Positions 33,998 to 43,659 are shown, counted from the first letter of the stretch. The stretch: DNA of 45,698 nucleotides from Firmicutes bacterium CAG:194 (GCA_000432915.1 HF995251.1:53666-99363); one strand, 5' to 3'. The notes: generated from the sequence alone by a model not told the origin. A program made the numbers and translations.

Positions 33998-34462
33998 CTA
34001 ATCCGCATCAAAGCCAACTACAATTCCATTCTTATTTGAATCCGCATTCGTCTTTGTGCCTACATATACGGTAAACTGATTTTCATCGTTCACCTCAATT
34101 TTTATTTTCTTACCCCTAGCCACCTTGGATTGAAGCTTTCCTTCCACATCCCTTTCAAAATCAGATACTCCGCAAAGTTCCAAAACACGTTTACTCCATC
34201 CGGCATGACTGCCCGCAGAATCTACTGTTATATTGGCATCCCCCGCCCGCGGCAAATCTGTAATATCATTATCCGCCGAAGCTGTTGCACACGCCCGGCA
34301 AACAGTTTCCAATATATCTTTATCCGCTGTCACATGGGATTTCTCCACATATTTCAGATACTGCGGAGCCAATACACCGATCAGAATCGCCATAATAGCA
34401 ATCACAATAATCAGTTCCACCAGAGAAAACCCTTTGTCTTTTTTCAAAACAGTTTTTCTCAT
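33998..34462 (-). CDS. Type IV pilin, major-type (first of a tandem pair)
   Basis: 154 residues. The leader MRKTVLKKDKG is followed by FSLVELIIVIAIMAILIGVL, a standard class III prepilin site with Phe +1 and Glu +5. The helix APQYLKYVEKSHVTADKD nearly matches that of the downstream pilin. The C-terminal domain differs and has Cys residues near RACATASAD and LELCGVSDFE. GGGGAGA precedes the ATG. It directly follows pilC (21 nt). Codon use here looks more GC-rich than in its neighbour, consistent with older divergence of the duplicate. Which of the two is the main pilin cannot be told from sequence. Confidence 0.88.
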   Translation of the reverse strand: MRKTVLKKDKGFSLVELIIVIAIMAILIGVLAPQYLKYVEKSHVTADKDILETVCRACATASADNDITDLPRAGDANITVDSAGSHAGWSKRVLELCGVSDFERDVEGKLQSKVARGKKIKIEVNDENQFTVYVGTKTNADSNKNGIVVGFDAD

Positions 34463-34483
34463 TTTTCTCCCCTTTTATTGTTT

Positions 34484-35704
34484 TTACAGATTATCAAGGC
34501 CTTCATACATAGCTGCCATCGGAGCCATAACCGCACCAATGATCACACCGCAGACGCCGGCAAGCATGATGATCATTAACGGTTCCAAAGCCGCCATTAA
34601 AGACTGCGTTGCCACTTCCACTTCTTCTTCATAATAGTCAGCCAATGTATCCAACATACTTTCAATATTACCTGTTTCTTCACCGATTCTTACCATATGA
34701 TATACCATCGGCGGAAACAATCCCGATTTTTCGATCGGCTGCGAAAGCGGTACACCCTGGATTACATCCGCTCTGGCATCTCTCATCGCCATTGTATAAA
34801 ATTTATTACTCATTGTTTCCGCAACGATTTCCACCGCATCCGGCATGGAAATACCGGCTGCCAGCATGGTTGATAAGTTACGCGCAAATTTTGCTGCGTT
34901 CTGCTTCACTGTCAGGTCTGCCAGCATCGGAATCTTAATCGCCGCTTTTGCCAACAGCGTCTCACCTGTTTCTGTCCGTTTAAACCATCTGATAAAAAAT
35001 ACAAATGCTACGATAACAGCTACTACTATATACCATCTTGCCTGCATAAACTCTGATGCAGCAACAACTGCCAACGTAATCTTTGGCATGTCAATATCCA
35101 TATCCGCAAACATGCTCATGAACGTTGGTACAACGAATGTCAGCATGACAATAACAACAGCTACCGCTACAACCAATACCATGATCGGATAGATCATTGT
35201 TTTCTTGATCAAGCCCTGAATCTTGGCAGATTTTTCAAACTGTACCGCCATACGCTCAAATGCGATATCCAGACTACCGGAAGCCTCACCGGCACTGACC
35301 ATGTGGATCAGCAGCTTTGGGAATACATCCGGTCTCTTTGCCATGGAACTTGCAAGTGATTCTCCTTTCTGTACACCAAGGTATACTTCCTGAAGTCCAT
35401 CTTTCAAGGTAGGATTTTCTGTCTGTTCCGTCAGCATCCGCATAGATTCCAGAATCGTAACGCCGGCTCTATGCATACTTACGAACTGGCGGCAGAAAAT
35501 ACTCATATCTCTGACCGCAACTTTTTTCTTAAACAAAGACCCCATATTAATATCTTTGTCAAGAAGTGTCTGCTCCTTGATCTCGGTAGGTATCTTTCCC
35601 TCTTTTTTCAGCTGTTCTGCAGCTTTCTGTTCACTTTCCGCTTCAATTGAGCCATTGATTGATTTACCGTTTTTATCAACAGCAGAATATTTATAAGTTG
35701 TCAC
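34484..35704 (-). CDS. pilC: Type IV pilus inner-membrane platform protein PilC
   Basis: PilC is the polytopic core on which PilB acts to push pilin out of the membrane. I begin at the GTG at 35704 (TTYKYSAVDKNGKSING), because AGGAGG lies 8 nt before it; the GTG at 35710 is too close to that site. The 406-residue protein has two GspF-type halves, seen in FCRQFVSMHRAGVTILESMR and FARNLSTMLAAGISMPDAVE. Each is followed by a hydrophobic segment such as IMVLVVAVAVVIVMLTFVV. The C-terminus has the usual ALEPLMIIMLAGVCGVIIGA. It lies between pilB and the pilins, the standard order. Confidence 0.94.
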   Translation of the reverse strand: MTTYKYSAVDKNGKSINGSIEAESEQKAAEQLKKEGKIPTEIKEQTLLDKDINMGSLFKKKVAVRDMSIFCRQFVSMHRAGVTILESMRMLTEQTENPTLKDGLQEVYLGVQKGESLASSMAKRPDVFPKLLIHMVSAGEASGSLDIAFERMAVQFEKSAKIQGLIKKTMIYPIMVLVVAVAVVIVMLTFVVPTFMSMFADMDIDMPKITLAVVAASEFMQARWYIVVAVIVAFVFFIRWFKRTETGETLLAKAAIKIPMLADLTVKQNAAKFARNLSTMLAAGISMPDAVEIVAETMSNKFYTMAMRDARADVIQGVPLSQPIEKSGLFPPMVYHMVRIGEETGNIESMLDTLADYYEEEVEVATQSLMAALEPLMIIMLAGVCGVIIGAVMAPMAAMYEGLDNL

Positions 35705-35751
35705 CTGCACACCCTCCTAGGTTTCTTTCTCTTCTATCTTTTCTGTATCCC

Positions 35752-37449
35752 TTAGCTTTCAAAGGAAACTTTTATCATTTCGCTGACTGATGTAATACCC
35801 TGCAGCACATATCTCGTCGCGCTCATGCGAAGTGTACTCATACCGTTCTGGAGCGCCACGTCTTTGATCGCATCAGCATCTCCGCCTTTTGCGATACATC
35901 TCTTTACATCATTATTCACTTCCATGATCTCATATACACCGATTCGTCCGCGATAACCGCTGTTGTCACAGTTTGGGCATCCGACCGGTTCGTAAATTTC
36001 CACTTCCTGTCCTTCCATGCCAAGAATTTCAAGCTCATCTTCATTTGCAAGACGCTTCTGCTTGCATCTCGGACATAGGCGGCGTACCAGACGCTGTGCA
36101 ATGATACCTACAACCGAATCTGCGATCAGATAAGATTCGATTCCCATATCTTCCAGACGGGAAACCGTACTCGCTGCCGAGTTCGTATGCAGTGTACTTA
36201 CAACCAAGTGACCTGTGATAGATGCCTGCACCGCAATGCTTGCTGTCTCACCGTCTCGAATTTCTCCGATCATGATAATATCCGGATCCTGACGCAGGAT
36301 AGAACGAAGTGCGCTTGCAAAAGTAAGTCCTGCTTTTACATTCGTCTGTACCTGATTGATTCCCGCCACGTTTGCTTCGACCGGGTCTTCGACCGTGATA
36401 ATATTTACTGCTTCTGTATTTAATTCGCTCAGTGCGGTATAAAGCGTTGTTGATTTACCACTACCTGTAGGTCCTGTAACAAGAATGATGCCATGTGGAT
36501 TTTTTAAGATATGAGTAAATACTTTTCTCTCGCTTTCGCTGAAACCAAGTTCTGAAATATCTCTTGTCAGATTACCTTTGTTGGTAATACGCATAACTGT
36601 CTTTTCGCCGTATACCGTCGGAAGGATAGATACACGGATATCATATTCTCTGTTATCAACAAACGTTGTGATACGACCATCCTGCGGTTTTCTCTTTTCA
36701 GAGATATCCATTCCGCCGATAACCTTTAATCTGGCTACGATTGCAGGCAACAGCTTTATATTATATGTAATACGTTCAAATAATGCGCCATCAATTCGGT
36801 AACGAATCCGGACTTTCTTTTCCAGTGCCTCGATATGGATATCGGAAGCTCTCTGGCGGACTGCCTGTTCCAGCATGTTATTAACGAGCTGTACGATTGG
36901 GGAATTGTTGACATCCTCATTGATCATACGATCCATTTCATCTTCCTGGAACAGATCGGCTCTTTCCTGCTCATAATCATTGGCAGCCTTGATCGCTTCG
37001 GCATTTCCGTAATACTTATCGATCGCCAGCATAATCTCACGCGGCGTTGCGACAGCCGGCTGGATCATACGGTTGCTGATCATCGAAAGGTCATCGATCG
37101 CCAGCATATCCATCGGATCGGACATTGCCATGCAGATCACATTGACATTACGATCATCATACCGGTAAGGGATGGCTGAATACTTTTTCAATATATCCAC
37201 ATCAAACATGGAAATCAGATCATCCGGGATGCGGCTCTGCAGATCAGCTCTTTCATATCCAAGCTGGTGACAAAGGGCATTTGCCATTGTCTCATCTGTT
37301 ACATATCCATCATTAACAAGAATTTCACCAAGTCGTTTTTTATTTTCCCTCTGCTTGGCAAGTGCTTCGTCAAGCTGCTCCGGTGAAATGATACCTTCAT
37401 TGATAAGAATATCACCGATTCTTATCTTTCTTCTTCCTGATAACCCCAT
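35752..37449 (-). CDS. pilB: Type IV pilus extension ATPase PilB with MshEN domain
   Basis: 565 residues. The N-terminal MshEN domain has two motifs, RIGDILINEGIISPEQLDEA (from residue 10) and RLGEILVNDGYVTDETMANA (from residue 39). These match the RLGxxLxxxGxIxxxxLxxALxxQ pattern known to bind c-di-GMP in MshE-type ATPases. The GspE core has Walker A GPTGSGKST (about 326-334), Walker B IIMIGEIRDGETA (about 385), and two zinc Cys pairs (CPRC and CPNC, about 456 and 488), which mark extension ATPases rather than PilT. It is the first gene of the operon, with AGGA 7 nt before the ATG. c-di-GMP control is inferred from the motif. Confidence 0.95.
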   Translation of the reverse strand: MGLSGRRKIRIGDILINEGIISPEQLDEALAKQRENKKRLGEILVNDGYVTDETMANALCHQLGYERADLQSRIPDDLISMFDVDILKKYSAIPYRYDDRNVNVICMAMSDPMDMLAIDDLSMISNRMIQPAVATPREIMLAIDKYYGNAEAIKAANDYEQERADLFQEDEMDRMINEDVNNSPIVQLVNNMLEQAVRQRASDIHIEALEKKVRIRYRIDGALFERITYNIKLLPAIVARLKVIGGMDISEKRKPQDGRITTFVDNREYDIRVSILPTVYGEKTVMRITNKGNLTRDISELGFSESERKVFTHILKNPHGIILVTGPTGSGKSTTLYTALSELNTEAVNIITVEDPVEANVAGINQVQTNVKAGLTFASALRSILRQDPDIIMIGEIRDGETASIAVQASITGHLVVSTLHTNSAASTVSRLEDMGIESYLIADSVVGIIAQRLVRRLCPRCKQKRLANEDELEILGMEGQEVEIYEPVGCPNCDNSGYRGRIGVYEIMEVNNDVKRCIAKGGDADAIKDVALQNGMSTLRMSATRYVLQGITSVSEMIKVSFES

Positions 37450-37536
37450 CTTACTGTCCTTTCATACTACTTCCTACTTTTTAAAATTCGGTCATTACGG
37501 GCATAGCAAACCCAAAGTATGAATTTTATGTAAATC

Positions 37537-37565
37537 ATTTTAACATTTTCTTAAGATTGTGTAAA
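37537..37565 (-). promoter_or_regulatory. Predicted sigma-A promoter of the pil operon
   Basis: On the minus strand TTTACA (37560-37565) and TAAAAT (37537-37542) are 17 nt apart, about 90 nt upstream of pilB. The rest of the 276-nt gap (37450-37725) holds a short inverted repeat, the terminator of the preceding surface-protein gene and AT-rich DNA. I see no riboswitch consensus in it. Confidence 0.6.
37544..37558. promoter_or_regulatory. Candidate CodY box in the pil promoter spacer
   Basis: CATTTTCTTAAGATT matches 12 of 15 bases of the CodY consensus AATTTTCWGAAAATT. It fills the spacer between the predicted -35 and -10, so bound CodY would block RNA polymerase. AT-rich DNA gives such matches by chance, so only the placement makes it notable. 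Confidence 0.4.
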
Positions 37566-37581
37566 GGCGATTGCATCCTTT

Positions 37582-37599
37582 TGTACTGAAATAAGTACA
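37582..37599. promoter_or_regulatory. Inverted repeat upstream of the pil promoter
   Basis: TGTACT and AGTACA form a perfect 6-bp dyad with a 6-nt centre, ending about 17 nt upstream of the predicted -35. This position fits an operator for an activator, but no family can be assigned. Confidence 0.35.
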
Positions 37600-37677
37600 C
37601 AAAAATTGTGCGTTATTTTGGGCACATTTACTATTTTCAAACGTTTTCGCATTTACTTTTTTGATGTATTTACAAAA

Positions 37678-37706
37678 GAAAGGTGGTCACAAACCGACCA
37701 CCTTTC
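37678..37706 (-). terminator. Terminator after the BspA-like gene
   Basis: A perfect 11-bp stem (37678-37688 with 37696-37706, 7-nt loop) is followed by TTTTG on the minus strand. It begins 20 nt past the BspA-like stop codon and insulates the pil promoter from the surface-protein transcript. Confidence 0.75.
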
Positions 37707-37725
37707 GCTTTTTACCCTATAGATT

Positions 37726-40700
37726 TCACTTCTTGATCTTCACTTTAGAAGACTGTCCTTTTTTCTTCAGGAGATTTTTGTATTCTCCCAATTTCTTCTT
37801 CGGTACTTTGATCGTCGCCTTTTTATAAATACCCTTAAACGCATTCTTTCCAACTTTCTTTAATACCGTCGACTGAATCTTGATTGTTTTCAGTTTACCG
37901 CACTTATAGAATGCCTTGCTTCCAATGCTTTCCAGCTTCTTTGGCAGTGAGATTGCCTTCATTGCCTTACATCCACTGAACACACTGTTTCCAATCGTTG
38001 TCAAAACTGCTTTTTTATGGAACGTAACTGTTTTCAGCTTGCTGCAGCCACTGAATGCACTGTTTCCAATTGTTTTTACAGGCTTCGGAATCGTAATCTT
38101 CGTGAGCGCCTTACAGTTTTTAAACGCATTCGCTCCAATTTCTGTTACTTTACCCGGAATCTTGATCGTCTTCAATTTACCGCAGCCATTGAACATTCCA
38201 CTCGGAACACTCGTAATACCGGACGGTAATGTTACAGCTTGCAAATTTGTGCAGCCTTTAAACATATCATTTGGTAAGGTTGTTACATCAGCCTGTATTG
38301 TGACATTCTGAACTGTCTTATTTCCCTTGAAGGCTTCTGCACTTACCTCAGTTACCTTACAGGTTACACCATCTACGACAACTGTAGCAGGAATTGTTAC
38401 ATTTGTTACACCTTCTGCCGGCTTTGTATAGCTGACCTCGCCCTGTTTTGTTGCACTTCCGGCAGTTTTTACTGTCACACTTGCACCTGTACTGTCCTTT
38501 GTCTCTGCACCGTTCTTCATCGGCGGATATGCGATATTCAAATCCACATATCCTTCCACTTTATCGCCATCCGGTGTTTTAACAGACGCTGTAATTCTGA
38601 CTTTCTGTTTCTCTGCAGTTACACTCTGTACAATCACATTACCCTGCTGGTCAACTGTCAATACCTTCGGATCAGAAGATGTATATGTAATCGTATTATC
38701 GGTCAGCTGCGAAAGTGTACCAAGTGTGTTTTTATCCTTAGAAACCATCTGTCCCAAATAGGTATTTACACTGTTTAGTACATTAAAAGTATCGCCCGGT
38801 CTCACACCATTTGTAATCTCCCTTGGAGCAGTTAATGTGATTCTCTGAATATCAGCCACTACATTATAAGTCATTGTAATCGTCTGCGCCGGACTTCCTT
38901 CCGGATAAATCTTAACTGTTGCAGTCCCCGGTTTCTTGGCTGTCACGCCGAATGTCTTACCTTTTGTAGCCATTGAAGCAGTTGTAATGCTGTTACTGTA
39001 AGCAGCCGCATCCAGCTTCCACTGGGTTGTGCTTCCCGCAACCTGCTTTGCGCTTCCTGCTATTGCAATGACGGAAGGGTCACTGCTTTCAATGATCAGG
39101 TTACAGGTATTTGGTTTTGACTCAGATGTTTTCAGGTTTGCCAGATCATAATAATATGCCTGCGTATAGGTTGCTTTCTTTTTGCATGCACGTATTGTCT
39201 GTGTCAGAGTTGCTGTTCCGTTTGCTGCATCGTATGCCAGATTTTCCTCTTTTGTTCTGTTGGCATCCGTATAAAGCAGCGCCCGGAATGGGACGGAAGC
39301 AATATTAATGTGATATGTTGTTGTAAACTCGCTCTTGATCGGCGTGAGTTTTTCGTTTTTATCTCTTCCGTTATCCGCTCTTTCATAGGCAATTGCTGTA
39401 CGGATGTTAAATTCTGCCGTTTCATTTGCATTCATCGGCTTTAATCCGGTGATCTTAATTGTTTCAACCGTCTGACCTGCACTTGTTTTTACCGTGATCG
39501 GATCCTTTGTATTGGTAAAGTACTCCTCACCCACACGATAAGCATCTGTTGTATCATCATTGATCTTCTTATAATAATAAGATGCCACTCTGCCTTCTAC
39601 GCGCATATACTGATCGATCGTATCCGGTGAATTCTGATCCCCGATCAGCAGATAACTAAATGCCGGCTCATCGCCCTTTTCATAAGGTGTTACATAATAT
39701 GGCAGCGTTGTCTCGCCTCCTATACCGATCGTCGTTACCGGCTCCGTTGTCACATCAATAGATAATGATGCCTTTGTAGCTGTCGAATCATAAATATCTG
39801 CAATTGCTGTGTTATTTTTTGCAGCATTGTTAAATTTAGAAACTGCATTGAATGCTTTTTTACTGATCGTTGTTGTTGTATATACTCGGAAGGTCTGTAA
39901 TCTTGGGCAGGCAGCAAAACTGTTATCCTTTGCCTGCTGAGCGCTGTTTCCAAGTTCTACGCTATCCAGATATGGGCAGTCTGCAAATGCAAAGTTCTCC
40001 AGATCCTTTACCTTACAATTTTGCAGATCCACTTTTCCAATGTCTGAAATATAAAATGCATAACCTCCAATCGTCGCAAGTTTTGTTGCCTGTGTAAAGT
40101 CATAATCAGTCGTTTTTACCTTTTCTATACCATCTTTGTCGGTATACTTTTTTATATTGGTACAATCATACATTTTTTTACTTTGTTCGAGCGTTGGTGC
40201 TATATAATGTCCATCACTATCTTTATAAGCATAATTAAAATGTCCGATTGTTTCAGAAAATGCATATTTGCCAATCTTGGTTATATTGGATCCGAACTTT
40301 ACGGTATCCAGATTTTCACATCTGTAGAACGCATATTCTCCGATGCTTTCCAGACCGGCAGGAAGTCCTGCTGTTTTGATCTCTACAGTTGTACCATCTG
40401 CCGGTTTTGTAATATTCGTTGCAGTTTCCGGCTTCAGACTCAAGGACGCACAACTCTGGAATACCCTGTTTCCGATTTCTTTTAAACTATCATTAAATTT
40501 CACAGTCTTCAAGTTTGTCTGTCCCCAGAAAACGCCTGTTCCAATCTTTGTCACATTGGAAAGATCGATCGCCTGCAGCACTGACGGCCAGATTACATAC
40601 TGCTTCGTACCACTTCCCGCTGTATCATCTTTTAAGTTCACGGAGCCAAAACAGTAATCCCCGATTTCTGCAATATTGGCAAGATCTACATATTGTAAGC

Positions 40701-43635
40701 ACGAATAATATCCCCCACTGCTTGTGATTTCATCGTAGTACCCAACAAAAAAAGCATAATTCGGCAATTTCTTAATATTAGGTGCCATATACACATCCTG
40801 CAGATTCAGGCATTCTCCAAATACACTTTCCCCTATGGTTTCCAGATTTTCATATGCCCTGATATCTATCGTGGTAAGTTTCCGACAGCCAAGGAATGCG
40901 CTGGCTTTAATCTCCTTCAGATCACTTACCGGCAGTAAGCATTTTGAAATATCTGCAACATCCGTTGCATTAAACATGCTTTCAGGAATATAAGTCCATG
41001 GATTCTTTCCTGTCGTTGTATACTCCCAGAAGGCTTCTTTTACAGCTGTCGCAGAGAAAGTTCCACCCACACAGGAGGCATTTGTTACATAATCCGGAAT
41101 ACTTACAACACCATCCCGCTGACAGGATTCCCGATCCTTTACCTTCAAAGTGTCAAAGTGATAAGCTCCACGCAGTAAGAAATCCCCAAGCTCCAATGTT
41201 CCATTTTCTATATTGTTTGGTAAAATTATGGTTTTTACACTATTATTTGCATTTCTGCTTGTTCTGGCATTCGGTTTTCTATTCAAATCCCGATAAGCAA
41301 GTGCATGACTACCCAAACGTTTCAATTTTGTATAAGGAGACAGATCCAATGTTTCGAAAGTACTGCCAAATAATGCGAAATCATCAATTTCTTCCAGATT
41401 CTTTACAGTACCTGATGTTGAAAAATCATTAATACCACAATCGTAAAACAGACCCTTTTCCAGTTTCGCCGTTGCCTGTGGCATAACAACCTTTGTCAGT
41501 GACATACTGTCCATAAATACATAGGTTCCGATTTCCGGCATTTTACCGTCCGCGCGATCCTGTAAGATCACTTCCTTCAGTCCGGTTGTATCAAATGCAC
41601 TGCTTGCAATTTTTGACAGCGTTGCCGGGAAAGTACCGTTATAATCTTTAGCATTCTCCCCTTCTGTCTGTGGCTCCGCTACAGATGCCAGCTTCTCACA
41701 TTTCAGGAAAGCACCCTTTTCAATTTCCAGTTCTTTGTCTGTCGGCAGAACAGTTTTTGTCATTTTCTTACACTGTCTGAATGCTTCTGAATTGATCTGA
41801 CAGGTCTTATCAGACTGCGCTTTCCCACTCACAAACGTAACATTTTCCAGATTTTGACAATTATAGAATGCACGGCTTTCTATCACTTCAATGGAAGCCG
41901 GAAGCACAACCGTCGTTACTTTACTTTCTGTAAATACTTCTGAACCGAATTTTTCATTTTTCTTCACATAATTCTTTGTGTAATCCGGTTTTTTGATATT
42001 TTTATAGCCTTCCTCCTCACGGTCTTCCATGGTGTCCAGATTCTGCTCTTCTCCACCGATCCGTTTCAGCTGATTCATCTTGCCAAGGAAGCTGGCATCT
42101 GCAAATCCCGTTGCACGAAATGCGCAGGTTCCGATGCTTTCCGTTGCACAAACTCCGTCTCTTGTGCTCTGTGTCACCTTTTCCAGATTGCTGCAGGCAT
42201 TAAATGCGAAATCACCGATCGTTTTACAATCAGCAGCAAGTACCAGTTCCTGCATTGCAGTATTTTCTGCAAATGCTGCTACACCAACAGATTTTACATA
42301 ATCAGGAAGTGTTACAATCTGATCAGCCGTATCTCCTGCATACATGTTGGCAAGTGGTGCCTGATAAAAGGCTTCTTTTCCAATGTCAAGCTGCAGCTGT
42401 GTTTCTCCCTCTTTGATATCAGCCGGCATTTTAATCTCTGTCAGCGGATTTTTGGAATTTCCTTTTGCGAAGGCATCTGCTTCAATTGTTGTCAATCTTG
42501 TACAATTGGAAAGATCAATACTGCTCATAGAAGCGCCTTCAAATGCAGACTGCAGAATTTTACTCAACTTGGAGCCTTCTTCTATCGTCACTACCATACC
42601 CGCTGCAGCACCACTGTTTTTAAAGCCGGAACTCGGAATATGCATGATGCTGCTTCCGATCTCTACCTCTTCCAGAGAGCTGCAATTTGCAAACAATGAT
42701 GTCGCATTCTGCAGGATCGCACCATCATAGCTTGGAACGACAATTTTCCGCAGCGCAGAACAACCGTCAAATGCATTTGTTCCGATCTGTGTCAAAGATG
42801 ACGGCAGTGTATCCAAGATACTGTCTGTTCCGTCTTTTACTGCGTTGATCCCCGCCAGTTTTGAACAACTGCTAAATGCATATGCACCAATTTCTGTTAC
42901 TGTATCCGGCAGATTGATCTCTGCCAGTCCGCTACAACTTGCAAATGCACGATCGCTTACCTTATTCACAGTGGAAGGCAGTTTAATCTCTGTCAGTTGT
43001 GTACATCCATTAAACTCAAAAGACGGGATCACAGTTATCTGTGTTGTACTGATATCGATTGCTGTTACTTTTCTGGCACAGCCAAGCCCGGTGATGTCTG
43101 TAATGTTTTGGGCATATTTACTGGCACTTGCGCTGGTAAAGTCAAAAATCCCTGTATATTCTTTTAACATACCGATTGTGAAAGTGCCTTCTGTCACAGA
43201 GGAATCCGTTGCCTCATTATAGAGTGCGATTACTGCTTTAGTCAGGTTGGTATCTTCACTGACATTGGCAAAAAGCTCTGAGTCAACCGGAAGCTGTTTT
43301 GCTTCATCCGCATCCAGATCTTCCTCGCCAGCTTCTGTTTCCTCTTCGCCTGTTGTTTCATTTTCATCATCCGTCTCTTCCGGATCAGCTAGTTCCCCCT
43401 GCGTGACTTCTTCCTGCGGCTCTTCCGGATCTGTCACTGTATCCCCGTTTTCTTCAGTTGCTGCATCATTTGCTGATACAGTATCTGCCTGTTCCTGCGT
43501 GCCATCCGGCTGCACTTCCTGCGTCTGTGTAATTTCCACAGACGCAGCCAGAGTTTCCAGCCCGGTTCCTCCGGCGCAGATTGCTGCTGAAAGCACCAGT
43601 GTCAGTGCTTTCGTAAGCAAGTGTTTCTTTCTCAT
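37726..43635 (-). CDS. BspA-like leucine-rich repeat surface protein
   Basis: 1969 residues. The signal peptide runs from LLTKALTLVLSAAICAGGTG to about residue 31. A Glu/Asp/Thr-rich acidic linker follows (about 34-120). A long series of BspA/LRR_5 repeats then runs from about 170 to 1340, with units such as AFASCSGLAEINLPDTVTEI and AFNACSNLEKVTQ. An Ig-like stretch (about 1390-1760) includes a Big_2-type unit, ITYTSSDPKVLTVDQQGNVI. A second LRR_5 block (about 1800-1940) and a Lys-rich end (KVKIKK) close the protein. No LPXTG, SLH or choline-binding signal is visible. Such proteins usually mediate adhesion to host or bacterial surfaces; that role is inference here. AAGGAGG precedes the ATG, 24 nt after the upstream surface-protein gene. 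Confidence 0.88.
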   Translation of the reverse strand: MRKKHLLTKALTLVLSAAICAGGTGLETLAASVEITQTQEVQPDGTQEQADTVSANDAATEENGDTVTDPEEPQEEVTQGELADPEETDDENETTGEEETEAGEEDLDADEAKQLPVDSELFANVSEDTNLTKAVIALYNEATDSSVTEGTFTIGMLKEYTGIFDFTSASASKYAQNITDITGLGCARKVTAIDISTTQITVIPSFEFNGCTQLTEIKLPSTVNKVSDRAFASCSGLAEINLPDTVTEIGAYAFSSCSKLAGINAVKDGTDSILDTLPSSLTQIGTNAFDGCSALRKIVVPSYDGAILQNATSLFANCSSLEEVEIGSSIMHIPSSGFKNSGAAAGMVVTIEEGSKLSKILQSAFEGASMSSIDLSNCTRLTTIEADAFAKGNSKNPLTEIKMPADIKEGETQLQLDIGKEAFYQAPLANMYAGDTADQIVTLPDYVKSVGVAAFAENTAMQELVLAADCKTIGDFAFNACSNLEKVTQSTRDGVCATESIGTCAFRATGFADASFLGKMNQLKRIGGEEQNLDTMEDREEEGYKNIKKPDYTKNYVKKNEKFGSEVFTESKVTTVVLPASIEVIESRAFYNCQNLENVTFVSGKAQSDKTCQINSEAFRQCKKMTKTVLPTDKELEIEKGAFLKCEKLASVAEPQTEGENAKDYNGTFPATLSKIASSAFDTTGLKEVILQDRADGKMPEIGTYVFMDSMSLTKVVMPQATAKLEKGLFYDCGINDFSTSGTVKNLEEIDDFALFGSTFETLDLSPYTKLKRLGSHALAYRDLNRKPNARTSRNANNSVKTIILPNNIENGTLELGDFLLRGAYHFDTLKVKDRESCQRDGVVSIPDYVTNASCVGGTFSATAVKEAFWEYTTTGKNPWTYIPESMFNATDVADISKCLLPVSDLKEIKASAFLGCRKLTTIDIRAYENLETIGESVFGECLNLQDVYMAPNIKKLPNYAFFVGYYDEITSSGGYYSCLQYVDLANIAEIGDYCFGSVNLKDDTAGSGTKQYVIWPSVLQAIDLSNVTKIGTGVFWGQTNLKTVKFNDSLKEIGNRVFQSCASLSLKPETATNITKPADGTTVEIKTAGLPAGLESIGEYAFYRCENLDTVKFGSNITKIGKYAFSETIGHFNYAYKDSDGHYIAPTLEQSKKMYDCTNIKKYTDKDGIEKVKTTDYDFTQATKLATIGGYAFYISDIGKVDLQNCKVKDLENFAFADCPYLDSVELGNSAQQAKDNSFAACPRLQTFRVYTTTTISKKAFNAVSKFNNAAKNNTAIADIYDSTATKASLSIDVTTEPVTTIGIGGETTLPYYVTPYEKGDEPAFSYLLIGDQNSPDTIDQYMRVEGRVASYYYKKINDDTTDAYRVGEEYFTNTKDPITVKTSAGQTVETIKITGLKPMNANETAEFNIRTAIAYERADNGRDKNEKLTPIKSEFTTTYHINIASVPFRALLYTDANRTKEENLAYDAANGTATLTQTIRACKKKATYTQAYYYDLANLKTSESKPNTCNLIIESSDPSVIAIAGSAKQVAGSTTQWKLDAAAYSNSITTASMATKGKTFGVTAKKPGTATVKIYPEGSPAQTITMTYNVVADIQRITLTAPREITNGVRPGDTFNVLNSVNTYLGQMVSKDKNTLGTLSQLTDNTITYTSSDPKVLTVDQQGNVIVQSVTAEKQKVRITASVKTPDGDKVEGYVDLNIAYPPMKNGAETKDSTGASVTVKTAGSATKQGEVSYTKPAEGVTNVTIPATVVVDGVTCKVTEVSAEAFKGNKTVQNVTIQADVTTLPNDMFKGCTNLQAVTLPSGITSVPSGMFNGCGKLKTIKIPGKVTEIGANAFKNCKALTKITIPKPVKTIGNSAFSGCSKLKTVTFHKKAVLTTIGNSVFSGCKAMKAISLPKKLESIGSKAFYKCGKLKTIKIQSTVLKKVGKNAFKGIYKKATIKVPKKKLGEYKNLLKKKGQSSKVKIKK

Positions 43636-43659
43636 ACTTTTCCTCCTTTTAAACTCTCA

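Noticed and set aside
37636..37649. CcpA cre-like sequence upstream of the pil operon
   Set aside because: It matches only 6 of the 8 fixed positions of TGNAANCGNNNNCA and lies about 70 bp upstream of the -35.
37450..37725. c-di-GMP riboswitch upstream of pilB
   Set aside because: Some clostridial pil operons have one. I looked for the conserved core pieces of classes I and II on the minus strand and did not find them.
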